Part shown: positions 1 to 12,482 of the stretch, piece by piece | How positions within the stretch are numbered: position 1 is the first letter of the stretch | How the letters are laid out: every line of letters begins with the position of its first letter | Program-made: the position numbers and the translations under genes | Source: Carcinoscorpius rotundicauda | Taxonomy: Eukaryota; Arthropoda; Merostomata; Xiphosura; Limulidae | Assembly (NCBI GenBank): GCA_011833715.1 | Contig: CM022398.1 | Location: 10,185,445 to 10,249,444, forward strand | DNA length: 64,000 nt | Reading direction: 5' to 3' | Notes under the pieces: model-generated | Seen by the model: only the letters and a program-made list of their open reading frames with translations | Told to the model about the DNA's origin: nothing | The model's database searches: none

Positions 1-1171
1 CCCCTCGATAATTCTCAAATATTCGTCTAACTTATTAACTGATTCAAGCCATTTTGTAATACCGTTATGATTGAAAAGGCGATGAATATCACCTTCCATA
101 ACTACTTTATTAACTAGTATAGAATATATTAATATATATCGAATATTAATAATGAACAGTCAAGTAAAACAAAACACAATCAAAAGGATAGAGTGCGTTC
201 AAAACAGCAAATTCAAACCTTTGACTAATGATAATTTGTTATAAACAAAACAAGCACAAACATAAATTAAAAAACGCTGCACTAATCGAGAGGATCCCCA
301 GGGTACAGATTATAATGTGGGATATAAACTGTACTTCAGGTTTTGTTGGGGACAGCGGAAGCAGAACTCACATTGTGGTGGGGATACACCGTCTGTTCGT
401 CTTAACCTCTGTTTACCAATCTCACATGAATAATAAATAGATAATGAAATAATCAAAGGAATAGAAAAAAAGAAGTTAGGAAAGCGAGACGTGGGTGTTT
501 AAGCCCACAATGTCCCACATTCATATTATCCTTCACTGCCTGCAAACGGCTGTGGGGAGGTAACTGCTCTCCAAAGTAAACAAATAAAGAAAATTAAAAA
601 ATAATAATCGATGAACACTTGTGAGTAAGTAAGTTAAACAAACTTACCTTCTGAGATTGGTTTTCCAGCCTACATAATAGTGGTGAAACACTAATTAGTA
701 GCCCAGCAAACAAATTATAGAAGTGTAAAGGGTTCCACCCAGTTATCTAAACTAACTAGTATAACTCCAACCACCACCCGTTAAATCCATTCGAACTACC
801 AGTTTTCAACTCTGAACAAGCTTTTACATGCGCTGAGGTGTTCATCCATGTAAAGTATTATCAAGTTGTTTAAAATACTTATTAACAACTGGTGATGATC
901 TGGTGATTAAAGTGCTCAACTGACAGCCTGCGGATCGTGAGATCGAAATTCTTCATCAAGCATTCCCATTATTTCAGCTGTGAGTCTGTTGTAATGCAAG
1001 AGTCAATCCAATTATTTGTTAGTAAAAAGCAGGCTAAGGGTGATCTCTCTCTCTCTCTCGGTGTTTGGGTAAGAAATGTTCATACCCTAGAGGTCAGGTT
1101 CTCTTTGACCTCTTCCTCCTCCCCGTACTTATGTTCTTGCCATATTGGTATTTGTAATTGTTGAGCTGAAT
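1..1171. other. AT-rich stretch with no gene recognised
   Basis: I see no convincing exon, RNA gene or mobile element here. Short open frames near 228-440 and 937-1164 have no recognisable motif and unremarkable composition. A short CT-rich run lies near 1049-1062. Confidence 0.5.
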
Positions 1172-1309
1172 ATTATTCTGATCCTTTTCAGGACAATGTC
1201 CATGTATTGTGATACATATTATTCTGATCCTTTTCAGGACAATGTCCATGTATTGTGATACATATTATTCTGATCCTTTTCAGGACTATGTCCATGTATT
1301 GTGACACAT
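1172..1309. repeat. 46 bp tandem repeat, three copies
   Basis: Three head-to-tail copies of a 46 bp unit start at 1172, 1218 and 1264. Each begins ATTATTCTGATCC and ends near GTGATACAT. The first two are identical and the third differs at a couple of bases, so the expansion looks recent. It borders the decayed LINE that follows. Confidence 0.9.
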
Positions 1310-1429
1310 ATATGGTTATTATTTTACTTTATCAGCAGAATGTCAAGTTTGTTGGTGGCACTTTTTTATTACTATTATTTAATATTTATTATTCTTATTT
1401 TTTGTATTTATTTATTATTATATTTAAAA

Positions 1430-3050
1430 TATAAGTTAACTGGGGAGAGATATTTAGAACTAGCTTCATCATGTATGAGGTACCTATCTAGTTCACATAG
1501 TAATTCATTTTTCATCCATTTCTTATCGAAGTACGTTATTGTACTATGTGGGAGTCTATTTGGTACGATTGGTATGTTCGAATATTTGTGTCTGAATTGA
1601 GATGATATAGCTCTTTGAACTCTGTATGCTGTTGTGAGGAGTGTGTTTTGGGTTGTTTGTAGTTTGGTTTTAATTATTTTATTGCTTACAGTTATCCATG
1701 CTGGAGCTGCATAATCTATTGTTGGTCTAATATATATTTTATAGATTTTTGGTATGTTGTCTGTAAATGCTCCACTGTTTTTATCAGTTAGACTTCTATT
1801 ATAGTTTGTTCTTTGCCAGACTTTATTTTTAATTTCGTTGACATGATTAATCCAAGTTAATTTTGAATCGTAGGTTAAACCTAAAATTTGCCGATGGGGC
1901 AGTCTGAAGTAGTGTGCTATTCATATATGATTCTGTTTTTTTGAGTTTTGTCAATTTCGTAAAGACAACGAATTTTGTTTTTATTCTATATTTTTTACAG
2001 TATTCACTTATTCTATTTAGTTGTGGTTGTAAGTTAGTGGCTGCTATTGTTCGTGTTGCGGTACTTTTTTAGACTACCACACCATCTTGGAACTGTGAAG
2101 AGAATCCATGATTAGGATTCTTCAGTGGCATATTGTTTACATAAATGATGAAGAGAAAAGGCCTAACTACTCCTCACTGAGGGTCACCAGCTTTTGGAGT
2201 AAATTACTCAGAAAAGGTACCCTCAAAATTCACTCTACACTTTCTATTTTCAAAAACGTTAGATAGCCAGCAAATAATTCCATGTGATAGTCCCATTTCA
2301 TTCATTCTTAAGACCATCATGCTATACGGTGTTGAATGCTTTCTCGATATCAAGGAAGCAAGCGACAGTACATTCTTTTTTATTGAAGCTATTTTTTATC
2401 GTTTCGGTAAATCTGATTAAATGATCTGCAGTTTGTCTAAATTTCCTGAATCCATTTTGTTCTTTTGGTAATTTTGATGTTATCTCCAAGAATGTGGAGA
2501 GTCTGTTACTCATTATTCTTTCGAGAATTTTGCCTACACAGCTCGTCGGTAGATATTAGGTTTATTTGCTGGTTTTCCTTCCTTATGGAACATTAATATA
2601 TTAACAAGCTTCTAAAAAACTGGGATATATCCTGAGGATAGAGATAGATTAAAAAGTGTTTTTTTGGTGGTCAAACAATTTCGGAGTGCCCTTTTTTAGA
2701 AGGATATCTTGTGTTTCATCTTCACCTGGTGTTTTGTTTTTGTGTTTTTTATTGCTTCAAGTTGTTCTTTTAGGAATATTTCGTTTGTTAGTAACGTGTT
2801 TGCATAATCTGTGATAGGTCTTGTGTTTGTATCAGTTATGTTTATTGGAAAAATTAGTTCAAATTGTTTTTTATTGTTTAATATATGGTTGGTGACTTTA
2901 TTGAAGAAATATGTATTCATATTTGAATCAGAGTGAGTTTTAAATTATTTTGAAGTTGAGCTTTAAAAGCTTTGGCTTTTTCTTTATTTGTTTGTGCTAG
3001 TGTATTATTATGTTTGAGTGCAGGATATTTCATTGCGATTAAGGGTGAAT
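1430..3050 (-). mobile_element. Decayed non-LTR retrotransposon, reverse transcriptase part
   Basis: Read on the minus strand, several frames carry pieces of a LINE reverse transcriptase in the right order. Near 2920-2700 is the pre-RT region. At 2513-2322 come the motifs LPKEQNGFRKFRQTADHL and FLDIEKAFNTV, which correspond to the QxGFRxxxSTxD and FFDIxKAFDxV motifs of Jockey-type enzymes. Near 1760-1650 is the C-terminal block IYIRPTIDYAAPAW followed by a KLQTTQN segment, matching the usual end of this class. Frameshifts and stops separate the blocks. A possible upstream continuation at 3330-3540 lies beyond the SINE at 3063-3320, which would then be inserted in the LINE. Class is clear; the exact clade is not. 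Confidence 0.8.
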
Positions 3051-3062
3051 GATAATGAATTT

Positions 3063-3320
3063 ATTTGTTTTGAATTTCGCACAAAGCTACACGATGGCTA
3101 TCTGCGCCAGCTGTTCCTAATTTTGCAGTGTAAGACTAAAAGGAAGGCAGTTAGTCATCACCACCCACCGCCAACTCATGGGCTACTCTTTTAACAACGA
3201 ATAGTGGGATTGACCGTCACATTATAACGACCCCACGGCTATTTGGTGTGATGGGGATACGAAACCGCGACTCTCAGATTACGAGTTCAGTGCCTTAACT
3301 ACCTGACAATACCGGGCCCC
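3063..3320 (-). mobile_element. tRNA-derived SINE, family 1, copy 1
   Basis: The minus strand begins with a GGCCCGG tRNA-like head containing an A-box/B-box-like region, then a conserved body (positions 3110-3240) and ends in an ...AATTTCG/CAAAAC tail. The same body recurs at 3735-4000, 4680-4955 and 32167-32443. It sits within or at the upstream edge of the decayed LINE. Confidence 0.85.
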
Positions 3321-3734
3321 GTTTTATGTTGAATATCTGCCTTTCTTCTGGTTTATTTCTTGAAAATTAGAGTCAAACCGACCTTTTCTTTGTCTGTAAC
3401 TTTCACATTATTCCAATCGATTTGATGTTTTAAGCTTTGGGATAGTTAAGCTAAATCTGAAGTTTCTGTCGCAAAGTTCTTGATATTTCTTTTGAACTTT
3501 TGGTCCTAGTCAAAATTTTAAATAATGTTGTAATTCGCTAAGGCGTTCAGTCTTACGGGCGCAGAGTATGACAGATAACATTTTTCTGTTCACTTGTTGG
3601 TCCAGCAATGAAGGCTATGTTTTTTAAGGTTCTGATGAATTTAAATGTTACTTTAATAAAATTTCACGTAACGCAATTTAGTTTAAACACTTAATTCAGG
3701 AATATAGGCAAGGACAGTTTTATAAATCTGACAT

Positions 3735-4000
3735 TTTGAATTTTCACACAATGTTGCACTGCGACTTGCTGCACTTTCTATCCCTAATTTAGCAGTGTAA
3801 GACTGGCGGAAGAGCAGCTAATCATCATCACCCACCGCCAACTTTTGGGCTACTCTTTTATCAACGAATATTGGGATTTACCGTCACATTATAACGCTTC
3901 AACGGCAGAAAGGGCGAGCATGTTTGGGGTGACGGGGATTCGAACCTGCGTCCCTCAGATTGAGATTTGAGCGTCCTGAACATCTGGCAATGCCGGGCCC
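3735..4000 (-). mobile_element. tRNA-derived SINE, family 1, copy 2
   Basis: Same family and orientation as the SINE 415 bp to the left. It ends on the plus strand at TGCCGGGCCC (the reversed head) and keeps the GATTCGAACC B-box-like motif near 3938. The tail side (3735-3790) is more diverged than in the other copies. Confidence 0.85.
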
Positions 4001-4679
4001 TATGCATTGATATTTTTCCGAAAACATTATATAACCTAAGTGGTGGATAACTCGGAATGTGGCCAGCGAAGAAGGAAGGGCTAGCTAGCTTTCTATTAAG
4101 TGATTTGTATCAACATCAACTGAAAATTAATTCTTTCATCGAGAACCCTTCATAAAATATCAAGGAAGTTCCAGACCAGATAGAAGACTCAATATTGTTT
4201 GTAAGTTTCTGAAACGGTTTACCTAGACCATTACTTGCATTAACATTTATTCTAAATTCTGTTATTATTGTCAATCTTGTTGGTAAGTGTCATAAATTGG
4301 ATACATATTGACATTTGTGTAACTTTTAAATCTTAAATTATCACTTAACTTAGTTTCAGGCTGTTCGAAATTATGATACGTTACGTAATAAAAATATTTG
4401 TTCTTCAGCAGTTTTTAGCTAGAAATATGGCTTCAAGTTTTCTTGTCATATTCTTTGTGAGTGCGAATAACTTACTCAATAAGTGCATTTCTTATTTTGC
4501 TGAAAAACACTGAACCTCGAGTTCTTTTGATATTGCATTCTGTGCTTGAGAACCGAATATATATTTTTATTCCTGTTTTCACTGATAGTAGATGATTTGA
4601 TTTAACTAGTTTTTTTTTTAAAAACTGTTTATTAATAAACTTAAAAGCTTGTACAATTAGTGAGTCCTTTATTTATGGT

Positions 4680-4955
4680 GGCCCGGCATGGCCAAGCATA
4701 TTAAGGCGTGCGACTCGTAATCTGAGGGTCATGGGTTCGCATCCCGTTGGCGCCAAAATGCTCGCCCCTTTCTGCCGTGGGGGCGTTATAATGTTCGGTC
4801 AATCCCACTATTCGTTGGTAAAATAATAGTTCAAAAGTTGGCGCTTGGTGGTGATTACTAGCTGCCTTCCCTCTAGTCTTACACTGCTAAATTAGGGACG
4901 GCTAGCACAGATAGCCCTCGAGTAGCTTTGTGCGAAATTCCAAAACAAGCAAACA
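4680..4955 (+). mobile_element. tRNA-derived SINE, family 1, copy 3
   Basis: Plus-strand copy starting GCCCGGCATGGCC. An A-box-like segment and a GGGTTCGCATCCC B-box-like segment lie in the first 75 bases, followed by the family body and an A-rich tail (AAAACAAGCAAAC). It lies about 340 bp upstream of the inferred first IDI1 exon. Confidence 0.88.
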
Positions 4956-5295
4956 AATTATTTTTGGATATAAATATTCTGACCTAATGCTTACTATATG
5001 TCATAGCAATTTAACTTAACGTGTTTGCATTTTTAAAAACAAAATGAGTTGTAGCTTTTTTCTTTTTTTTTTAAACTATTTGATTCACATTATCCTACGA
5101 CGACAGTGCAGTGGGTTTAAAGGGTACCAAATTTTTATGGTACACGAGGAAGTCGTGGCGTAAGTTGATATGTGAAGACGGAAGTGTAAGTTTGTATCAA
5201 TTTGTCAGTTGTTTTGATAGTCGTAGGGGCATTATTAATTGCAACATAGTGTTTCGTATCTCATCCTGTCAAACAAACAGAATTTCCTGAACAGA

Positions 5296-5327
5296 ATGAG
5301 GAGAGTAAATTTGTTAAGTTTCATTAG
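5296..5327 (+). CDS. IDI1: IDI1 exon 1 (coding part), putative targeting peptide
   Basis: ATG at 5296, ten codons plus two bases (AG), then a strong donor GTAAGTA at 5328. Joining to the acceptor at 7865-7866 rebuilds an Arg codon and keeps the downstream frame. The open frame above exon 2 is otherwise closed by a TGA at 7838-7840, so a separate start exon, or the ATG at 7886, is required. Predicted from splice signals only. Confidence 0.6.
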
Positions 5328-8300
5328 GTAAGTAATTTTTAAAAATAGTGCAATGACAAATGTTAATAATCGTGTATGGCACCACCGTACGACCGCGAAT
5401 AATTTATTTATGTTGTGTAAGTTTGTAAAATAACCAATACAAGAATTACTGCTTCATTATTTGTAGCTGTACTGCCGTTATTGCGACAGTGAAAACGTGA
5501 TCAGAGTGTTACATTTATATGGAGTATAGCAATCAAGCAGTTTCTTCAATTGGACCCTGACTCTCAGTAACCTATTTGTTAGTGTTACAATTACATATTT
5601 GAATTGAGTTTATATTTCTTTAACCTAATAAAAAAAAATTAAGGATATTTGGTTGAGATTCAACTAACTGATACTTAAAACTTACTCGTACCATTACTTG
5701 TAATAATAGTATTTACTTGTGATAGTGTAAAAAACATTCCAACCGTTGAGCTTTATACTAAATCATAAGAATTTGTAAGTTTTGCCTATAATTGTTATGA
5801 ATAATAATAACGCCATTGATGATTTTCATATTACGGACATCGGAGCTAAAATGCCCATTGTGTATTAATAAAACTGCTCAATGTGTAATAAAATTAATAA
5901 GGATTGAGTGTTAATCTGTTTATTTGTCATAACAACTTACGAGTGCCCTTGTGGGTTATGAAATTGTCAAAATATAAATCTGACAGCAATTAGTCAGTGA
6001 TTAAGTTTTCTCTCAATCATTTTCGTACTTTTAAAAACCAAGTGAAACATGTATTCTAGCTCAACTTTTTAAAGTAATATGATATATTTGTACAGGAAGT
6101 GGACAGTTGTAATAAAGGTAGGTTTGCAGGTAAATATGAGTGTGAGTGATGGTTTTACAGAAGTAAAAATGTGAAATGTTAAAGCTATGTTCAGCTAGCA
6201 TACAGATATTGGCTCTGTACAGATTCGAGTCATCAGTTTTCTTTTGTTATGAGGAATGAGATGGTTAAAAAGTTTATGTAGTAAGGACTTTTGTGTTAAG
6301 TGTATGGATAAAGTAATTTGTACCAGGAAGCAGAAAAAAAATTAGGACTAGTAAACACCAGCTACTTATGAACATGACAATGTAGACAATGTTGACAGTT
6401 TAATTGGTGATACCAAGAAATGTTTTCTTTTTTTGTGGAAAGTATGATGTAATTTAAAATCCAAATATTTGGGTGACAAATGGGAAAGTGTTTTAAATGC
6501 AAACTGTTATAGTCCACATGTTGAGCCAGATAAATTCAATGAGAAGTGTTATAATGTAGTCAGAATTGTATGCAGTAGTTATTGGGAATTTCACTTGCTT
6601 TGACAATGATTGGGGTTGTAAAGAATTGTATGCAAAGGGAGAGAGATTTATTGAAATTATTTGGTTTAATTTTCTGTACCAAATAATGAGAGAAAAACTG
6701 GGAAGGGATGCCATTTTATTTTTATTGTTAAGAAGTAAGGATGTTATTTCAAGAGTTGAAATACAGTAATATTTGGACAAGAGTGACCATTGCATGATTG
6801 AGTTTGATAGTTTGCTACCTGGCAAGATTAAAAAAAACTTTAGTTTCTAATATTCAGAAAATCAGTTTTGAGGTTAAGGTACAGTATGCAACAATATAGT
6901 GAGTTAAAAGGCGATATGGAATAGATCGTAGAAATTTCTAAAGTAAGTTTCTTTTCAATTCTTAATAAGCCTGTTCCTAAAAATGACTAAAGAGAAAACA
7001 GAAAAGATCAAACCCAGCTGGTTTACTAGACTCTGAGGTGAGAATGAAGGATAAATGCCCCAAATGAAATTAGGTATTGGGTCAAGAAATTACTTAGGAA
7101 ATCAGAAAGGGCATATGAGAAACAGGTGATTCAATAATGCTAAAAGCAGGGACAACATTATATTACAGGGTGTTTGGAAAGTCACTTTGCAGTTTTGAAA
7201 GCAGCGATAACAGCATTCATTCAGTCTATTTCAAGCTAGCTACTGATAGCAGTGTTTAGAAACAAAATAAGAAGGATCTAAGCCTGTATTGATGCCAACA
7301 GGGGTCACTTTCAACATTGTTTATAATTGTCATTCATATTTACCTCCTTATTCTATATTTAAACATATCTGTTAATGAATATATAAGTACACAGTGACTT
7401 CCAAACACCCTGTAGAATTAAATGTTATTCTATAGTACGACTTGTTTGATCTGCTTTTCTTCCAACTTTCATGCCTTCTATCGCACTGACAGAAAGCAGC
7501 ATCATCATTGACTTAGAGACTCTAAACAGTCATTAAATATTGGAAACAAGGTATGAGAAGCTATTTATCGGCATCAGTGTCAATCATTATTAAACTAATT
7601 TGAAAGTCGTCTTACTTTGCTGTGCAGTTTTTAGATCCAAATGATCTACTTTATTGGCTGAAGAACCTTTATCAGGACCCACCCTTTGATATTAGTATGT
7701 ACAATGCCTTTGTTAACATTTCGATATTCAAATCTTGCTGCTTGAGGTTACACACACATTTATATGATGTATATTGTGGAACTGTAATTTGTTTTAGTTT
7801 CAGGTGAATTAAGACGTTTAGATAAACAAGCGAATTTTGAATAGATGTGCCTCGTTTCTTTACTAGAGTTCTGCAACAGTCGCTGATGATTAATTCTAAC
7901 TATTACTTCAGAAGAGAAATGACCAGTGGGATTTTAAAAGTGACACCCGAGAGTAAGGGGGAATCTGAATGGACCTCAAACACAGCATTGCATCGTTGTG
8001 AAGTTGATTTAACAAAACTGGATTCATTGCAAAGAAAGCTTTTGGAAGAAATGTGCATTGTTGTTGATGACAGTGACAAACCACTGTCAGCTAGGAGTAA
8101 AAAGGATTGCCACTTGATGCAAAATATAAACAAGGGTGAGATACTTTGACATTTAATAGTAGCTAATAAAAACTTTTTCCATATTTAAGTAGGTAATATG
8201 TGGGTTTATATAGATGGAATAATTTACATAACTTTGCTGTGTTGTAAAAACTGCACTTGCACGCGACAAATGGGCCATAATTTATATAATTTAAGAAATT

Positions 8301-11300
8301 CCAGAAAACTTTGCAATAGCTACTTTTTGATACTGATTAAATAAACATTGGTTTGTAATTTATATCCTTTGGCTGGTTGGTTGATTTTGACATTTTATAG
8401 TGTAAAGGAACCAGGCTATGTGCACCATATCTTTTTGGTAGCAAGTTTTGTAATTATGTATCAATTAATAAACTTATGGTTGTTTCTTCATAACTTATTT
8501 TTATTGTAAATTGTATTAAACATTACTAACATTTTGAAACAACAATTAAACTTCAGTATACTTTTTTTATTAGATTTATTTTTGTCAGACTTTGATAATT
8601 TTACATATTTTTTTTATGTACAAGATCACTGAAAAACAAGTTAATTTACCAGTTTTGTACTTTACTATTCCTCTAGTATTTGCATGTAATATCCAGGGTT
8701 AATTGTAAAGCTCTGTTTGTTCATTTTCCAAGATTAGCCTTTCACACTGCCACTCGCAAATTCTTATAAAATAGGTTTTTTTGAGAGTTCTTTATAGTCT
8801 GTCAAGTTTGTCACAATGCCTACTGTTTTGGGCTGACCGCTGTTCTTTTTATTCTTACCAAGAAATATATATTTTTGAATTTATATCTTGTTGGTATTTG
8901 TCATGCACTAGCTATGCAATCAGATTTTTTGTATACACAAACAAGTTAACCAGTAATCCTGTGTAACCTTGCTGGTCACTATAAATGTGATACCTTGATT
9001 GGTCTGTACTAGTGATGCTACGTGTTTAGAAATACAATGTTTTCAAACTGAAAAACTAAGTTAATATTTTAAAATTTAAATTATGAAATTGGATGTTAAT
9101 TATCGGCAAGATCATACTGGCAGGATGTGTTTTAGCAAACTTTAGCCTGACTTGAATTATATTTGATGTACTACTTTTTATATGACGTAAGGTTGCATGG
9201 GTTGCTATAGTGATCAAAAGTAGTCATAGTGCAGTGTAATGCTGTGAACATATTTGTTTAACTTATGACACCATTGTGTGTACAAAAACAGTACTAATTG
9301 GTCTGTCCAGATAAGCTTTAGTTCACTTTTCAAAACAAAAAATCGAGATGTGACATCAACCTTCTTACAGCCCATGTCGTTGACTGTTTGGTGGGCTGTT
9401 TATGGCCTTTGTACATTTCTCAGCTGCGAAGGTGTGCAGGGTGTATGAGGAAATACTTTGTCTAAATACAGATAATGTGTCATTGCAGTGTCCTTCATGG
9501 AATATAAAGGTTTTTACAATTTGAAAGTATACCTAAGATTATTTGTATGCAGTTATATTTAGAGTTGTAGAAATAGAGGTTAGGTTTTCTACATGTTAAA
9601 TTTTGATAACTGTTACCTTATAAAACAAATTATGGGTCACATTTTATTAAGGTGCATGATGTCGTGTAGCCAGCCAAAGCTATTAAGTGTAGAGCAAGTA
9701 CACTGAGATATGTGAACAAATATTTCAGTCTAAGGGGTTGTTGAGTAAGTGATTAATAGTAAAAAAAAGCTAAAATGTTAATTTTTTATTTTTGATTATT
9801 CGGTGTGTTTAATAGCTTCAAGTTGTGAAATGTATAATACCAGTAAATCAGAATGACTTAACTGAAAAACTTCAGTGTGTGATTTCACAAAGTTTTTTAA
9901 TTTTTGTTTTATAACAGTCAAGGAGTGGAAACTTGTTTGTTTCAGAGAATATATTGCTGTGAAATATATGCAATTATGATCAGATTTTTTACTTGGTTTG
10001 AAATAGGTACAACTTTTTAAGACATTTAATTTAAGATTAGATGTTTGTGATGTCAAAATACTAAGTCTATAGTTTCATACAAATTAGTAACTCAAATTAC
10101 CAATATTAAGAAGCTAGAATATAAAATAAGAACTTTATATTTTTATTTTGCTGAGATATGATTTGTGTATTGAATCAAAGTGGCTACATTCATCTCTCTT
10201 CATTTTTGGAAATGGTCCCTTATGTCCATTTACTTTAATATATGGCATGAATAACCAATCGACAGCTTTGAACCCCTAGTGGTTTTCTCAGCTGTTTTAA
10301 TCTGTGAAAAGGCTACCACATTCTTTCAAATGAAGATTTAAAGAAGGTATGTTGTGTCTTTAGTCTGCCAATAGTTTCATATTTTTTAAAGCTAAATACA
10401 TTTTAGTTACCAAGCTTAACAAATTACAGTGGAATTCTCTGGTAATAGTACAGTTAATGACTTTTTGTTGTTGTTGTTATTATTATTCAACTATAAATAT
10501 ATAAAACCTTGCTGTTTTATCTGCTTCATGTGCAAAATTTTAAAAGGATTATCAATTATCAACCTTTGTCTAGCCATGACAGAGTTCAAAGGTTGTGAAA
10601 AGAGAAAATTGTTTTCTTTATTTTTAGATGTACTTTTCTACGTTTTAGGAAAAATAAGTTTAATTTATTTCTAAACAGTAATAATATATTTATATATATA
10701 ATGTATAATAATTGAAATGTGACTTTTTATATTACAAAATACTAGTTCACTAAAACACATTCAAGACGGGGAATATTAAAGGTCAGTTTTATATTACTAG
10801 ATGCGTAACATGAGTGCACGTGTATTGCACTAATTGTCAATGCAAATTATGTGATATTAGCTGGGTATGACTGATAGGTCAGTATAATAAAAAATAATAT
10901 ATAACATGAGACTTAAGTTACTTAGACTAAACATTTGTATTTCTGTGTTATAATATGTAGTCATTCTTGCATGAAAAAACATACTTTATTTCCTAATATT
11001 TTAATAATGGTTACAAAATTAGTCAAGTGACAGACCCTATAGAGCTTGTCTATAAAAGAAATAACATACAAAGTATTATTGAAAACAAACATTTGAAATG
11101 TATTTAGGAGGTTTCAGAGACTATTTAAACAATATTTGAGATTTTTGGAATGAAGACGTTTTTTTTTATCTTAACATAAAATCACTTTGCACTCAGACTA
11201 CTAACAATAGTCTATATTTTCACAAATAAATCTTTAGTCAAAATATTCCATTAAGAACTCTAATTTTTTTTTTTTGCTATTATTTTTCTATCACATATTA

Positions 11301-12443
11301 TCTGTTTCTAAGTTGATTGAGTGATGATAGAGGAATGAACAATTTTCATCATATCGCTTGCTTAGCAAGTTCAGAAGAGAACAGGTATATATGAATTATA
11401 ACAAACAGTTCTTCGTTAGAAATCTCTACACTTTAGATTCTAAATCATATAGCAAATAAGCCTAACATTCATGAAAATTTTGGCTATCATTCCACTTTCA
11501 ATGGGTGATCTGCCCAGGAAATTAAAATTATTTTTTTATTAATTCCAAAAGGGAGAAATTACTGTTGTTTCATCTCAGTCAATTTAGATAAGTTTGATAA
11601 GTTGCTATTAAAGTTGAGGACTACGTGCTTAACTGTAGAATCGGTGAATTTTATTTTGATGTTGAAATTTTCTTTCAGGTCTAATCCATCGAGCTTTCAG
11701 TGTCTTCCTCTTTAATACAAAAGGAGAATTGCTTATGCAACAAAGATCTGACTTCAAAATAACATTTCCTGGTGGGTGAAGTGTTTCAGCATCTGTGTTT
11801 TATTATTGAACTTGTGATAGTAAAATAAAATTGTTATTGCTCAGCTAAATTACTGATTTAATATTCTATTTATAGTCAACAATGTTAGTTATTGAATGAA
11901 TAAAATTGCATAGTATACCAGTTTTTCAAAGTGTTTTGGACAGAAATAAGAGCCTCTTTTTCATTATTCACAGTTCATATGCATATTTATACTGTTTTAA
12001 GAAATTTCATTGGGAGTAAATCTTGAAGATACTTAAACAAACCTTATCACAAATTATAATGTTCACTCTGAAAAACATTAAGTGAACTATTTTCAAGAAT
12101 CAGTGGTGTGTTAGGTTTTGTGAATTGTCTTTACTTGTGTTTTTAAAAGGAATTACGAGACTGTAGTCTTCTAGTGGGACAGTGGTAAATATACACTTAC
12201 AAGGTTAAAATCTGGTGTTTGCTTCCTTGTAGTTCACATAAAAGATAGCCCAATGTGGCTTTGCTCTGCAACAAAGAGTGAAACAGTGGTAAATATACTT
12301 ATGGTGCTAAAATCTGGGGTTTGATCCCTTGTAGTCAACATTAAGGATAGCTCAGTGTGGCTTTGCTCTGAAATAAACAGAATAAAAGATTAGGAGTGTG
12401 TACTAAGTTATGAATAGTAATTGGCACTGATTATAACTGAAAT

Positions 12444-12482
<39 letters not shown>

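Noticed and set aside
3063..4955. tRNA genes at the GGCCCGG heads
   Set aside because: The A and B boxes belong to SINE heads with long non-tRNA bodies; no intact cloverleaf could be built by eye.
6493..6825. 110-codon minus ORF
   Set aside because: Antisense to the CR1-like relic, no motif.
7622..7807. Plus ORF FLDPNDLLYWLKNLYQDPPF that looked exonic for IDI1
   Set aside because: Does not match IDI1 and does not join in frame with the closed sequence above exon 2; kept out of the model.
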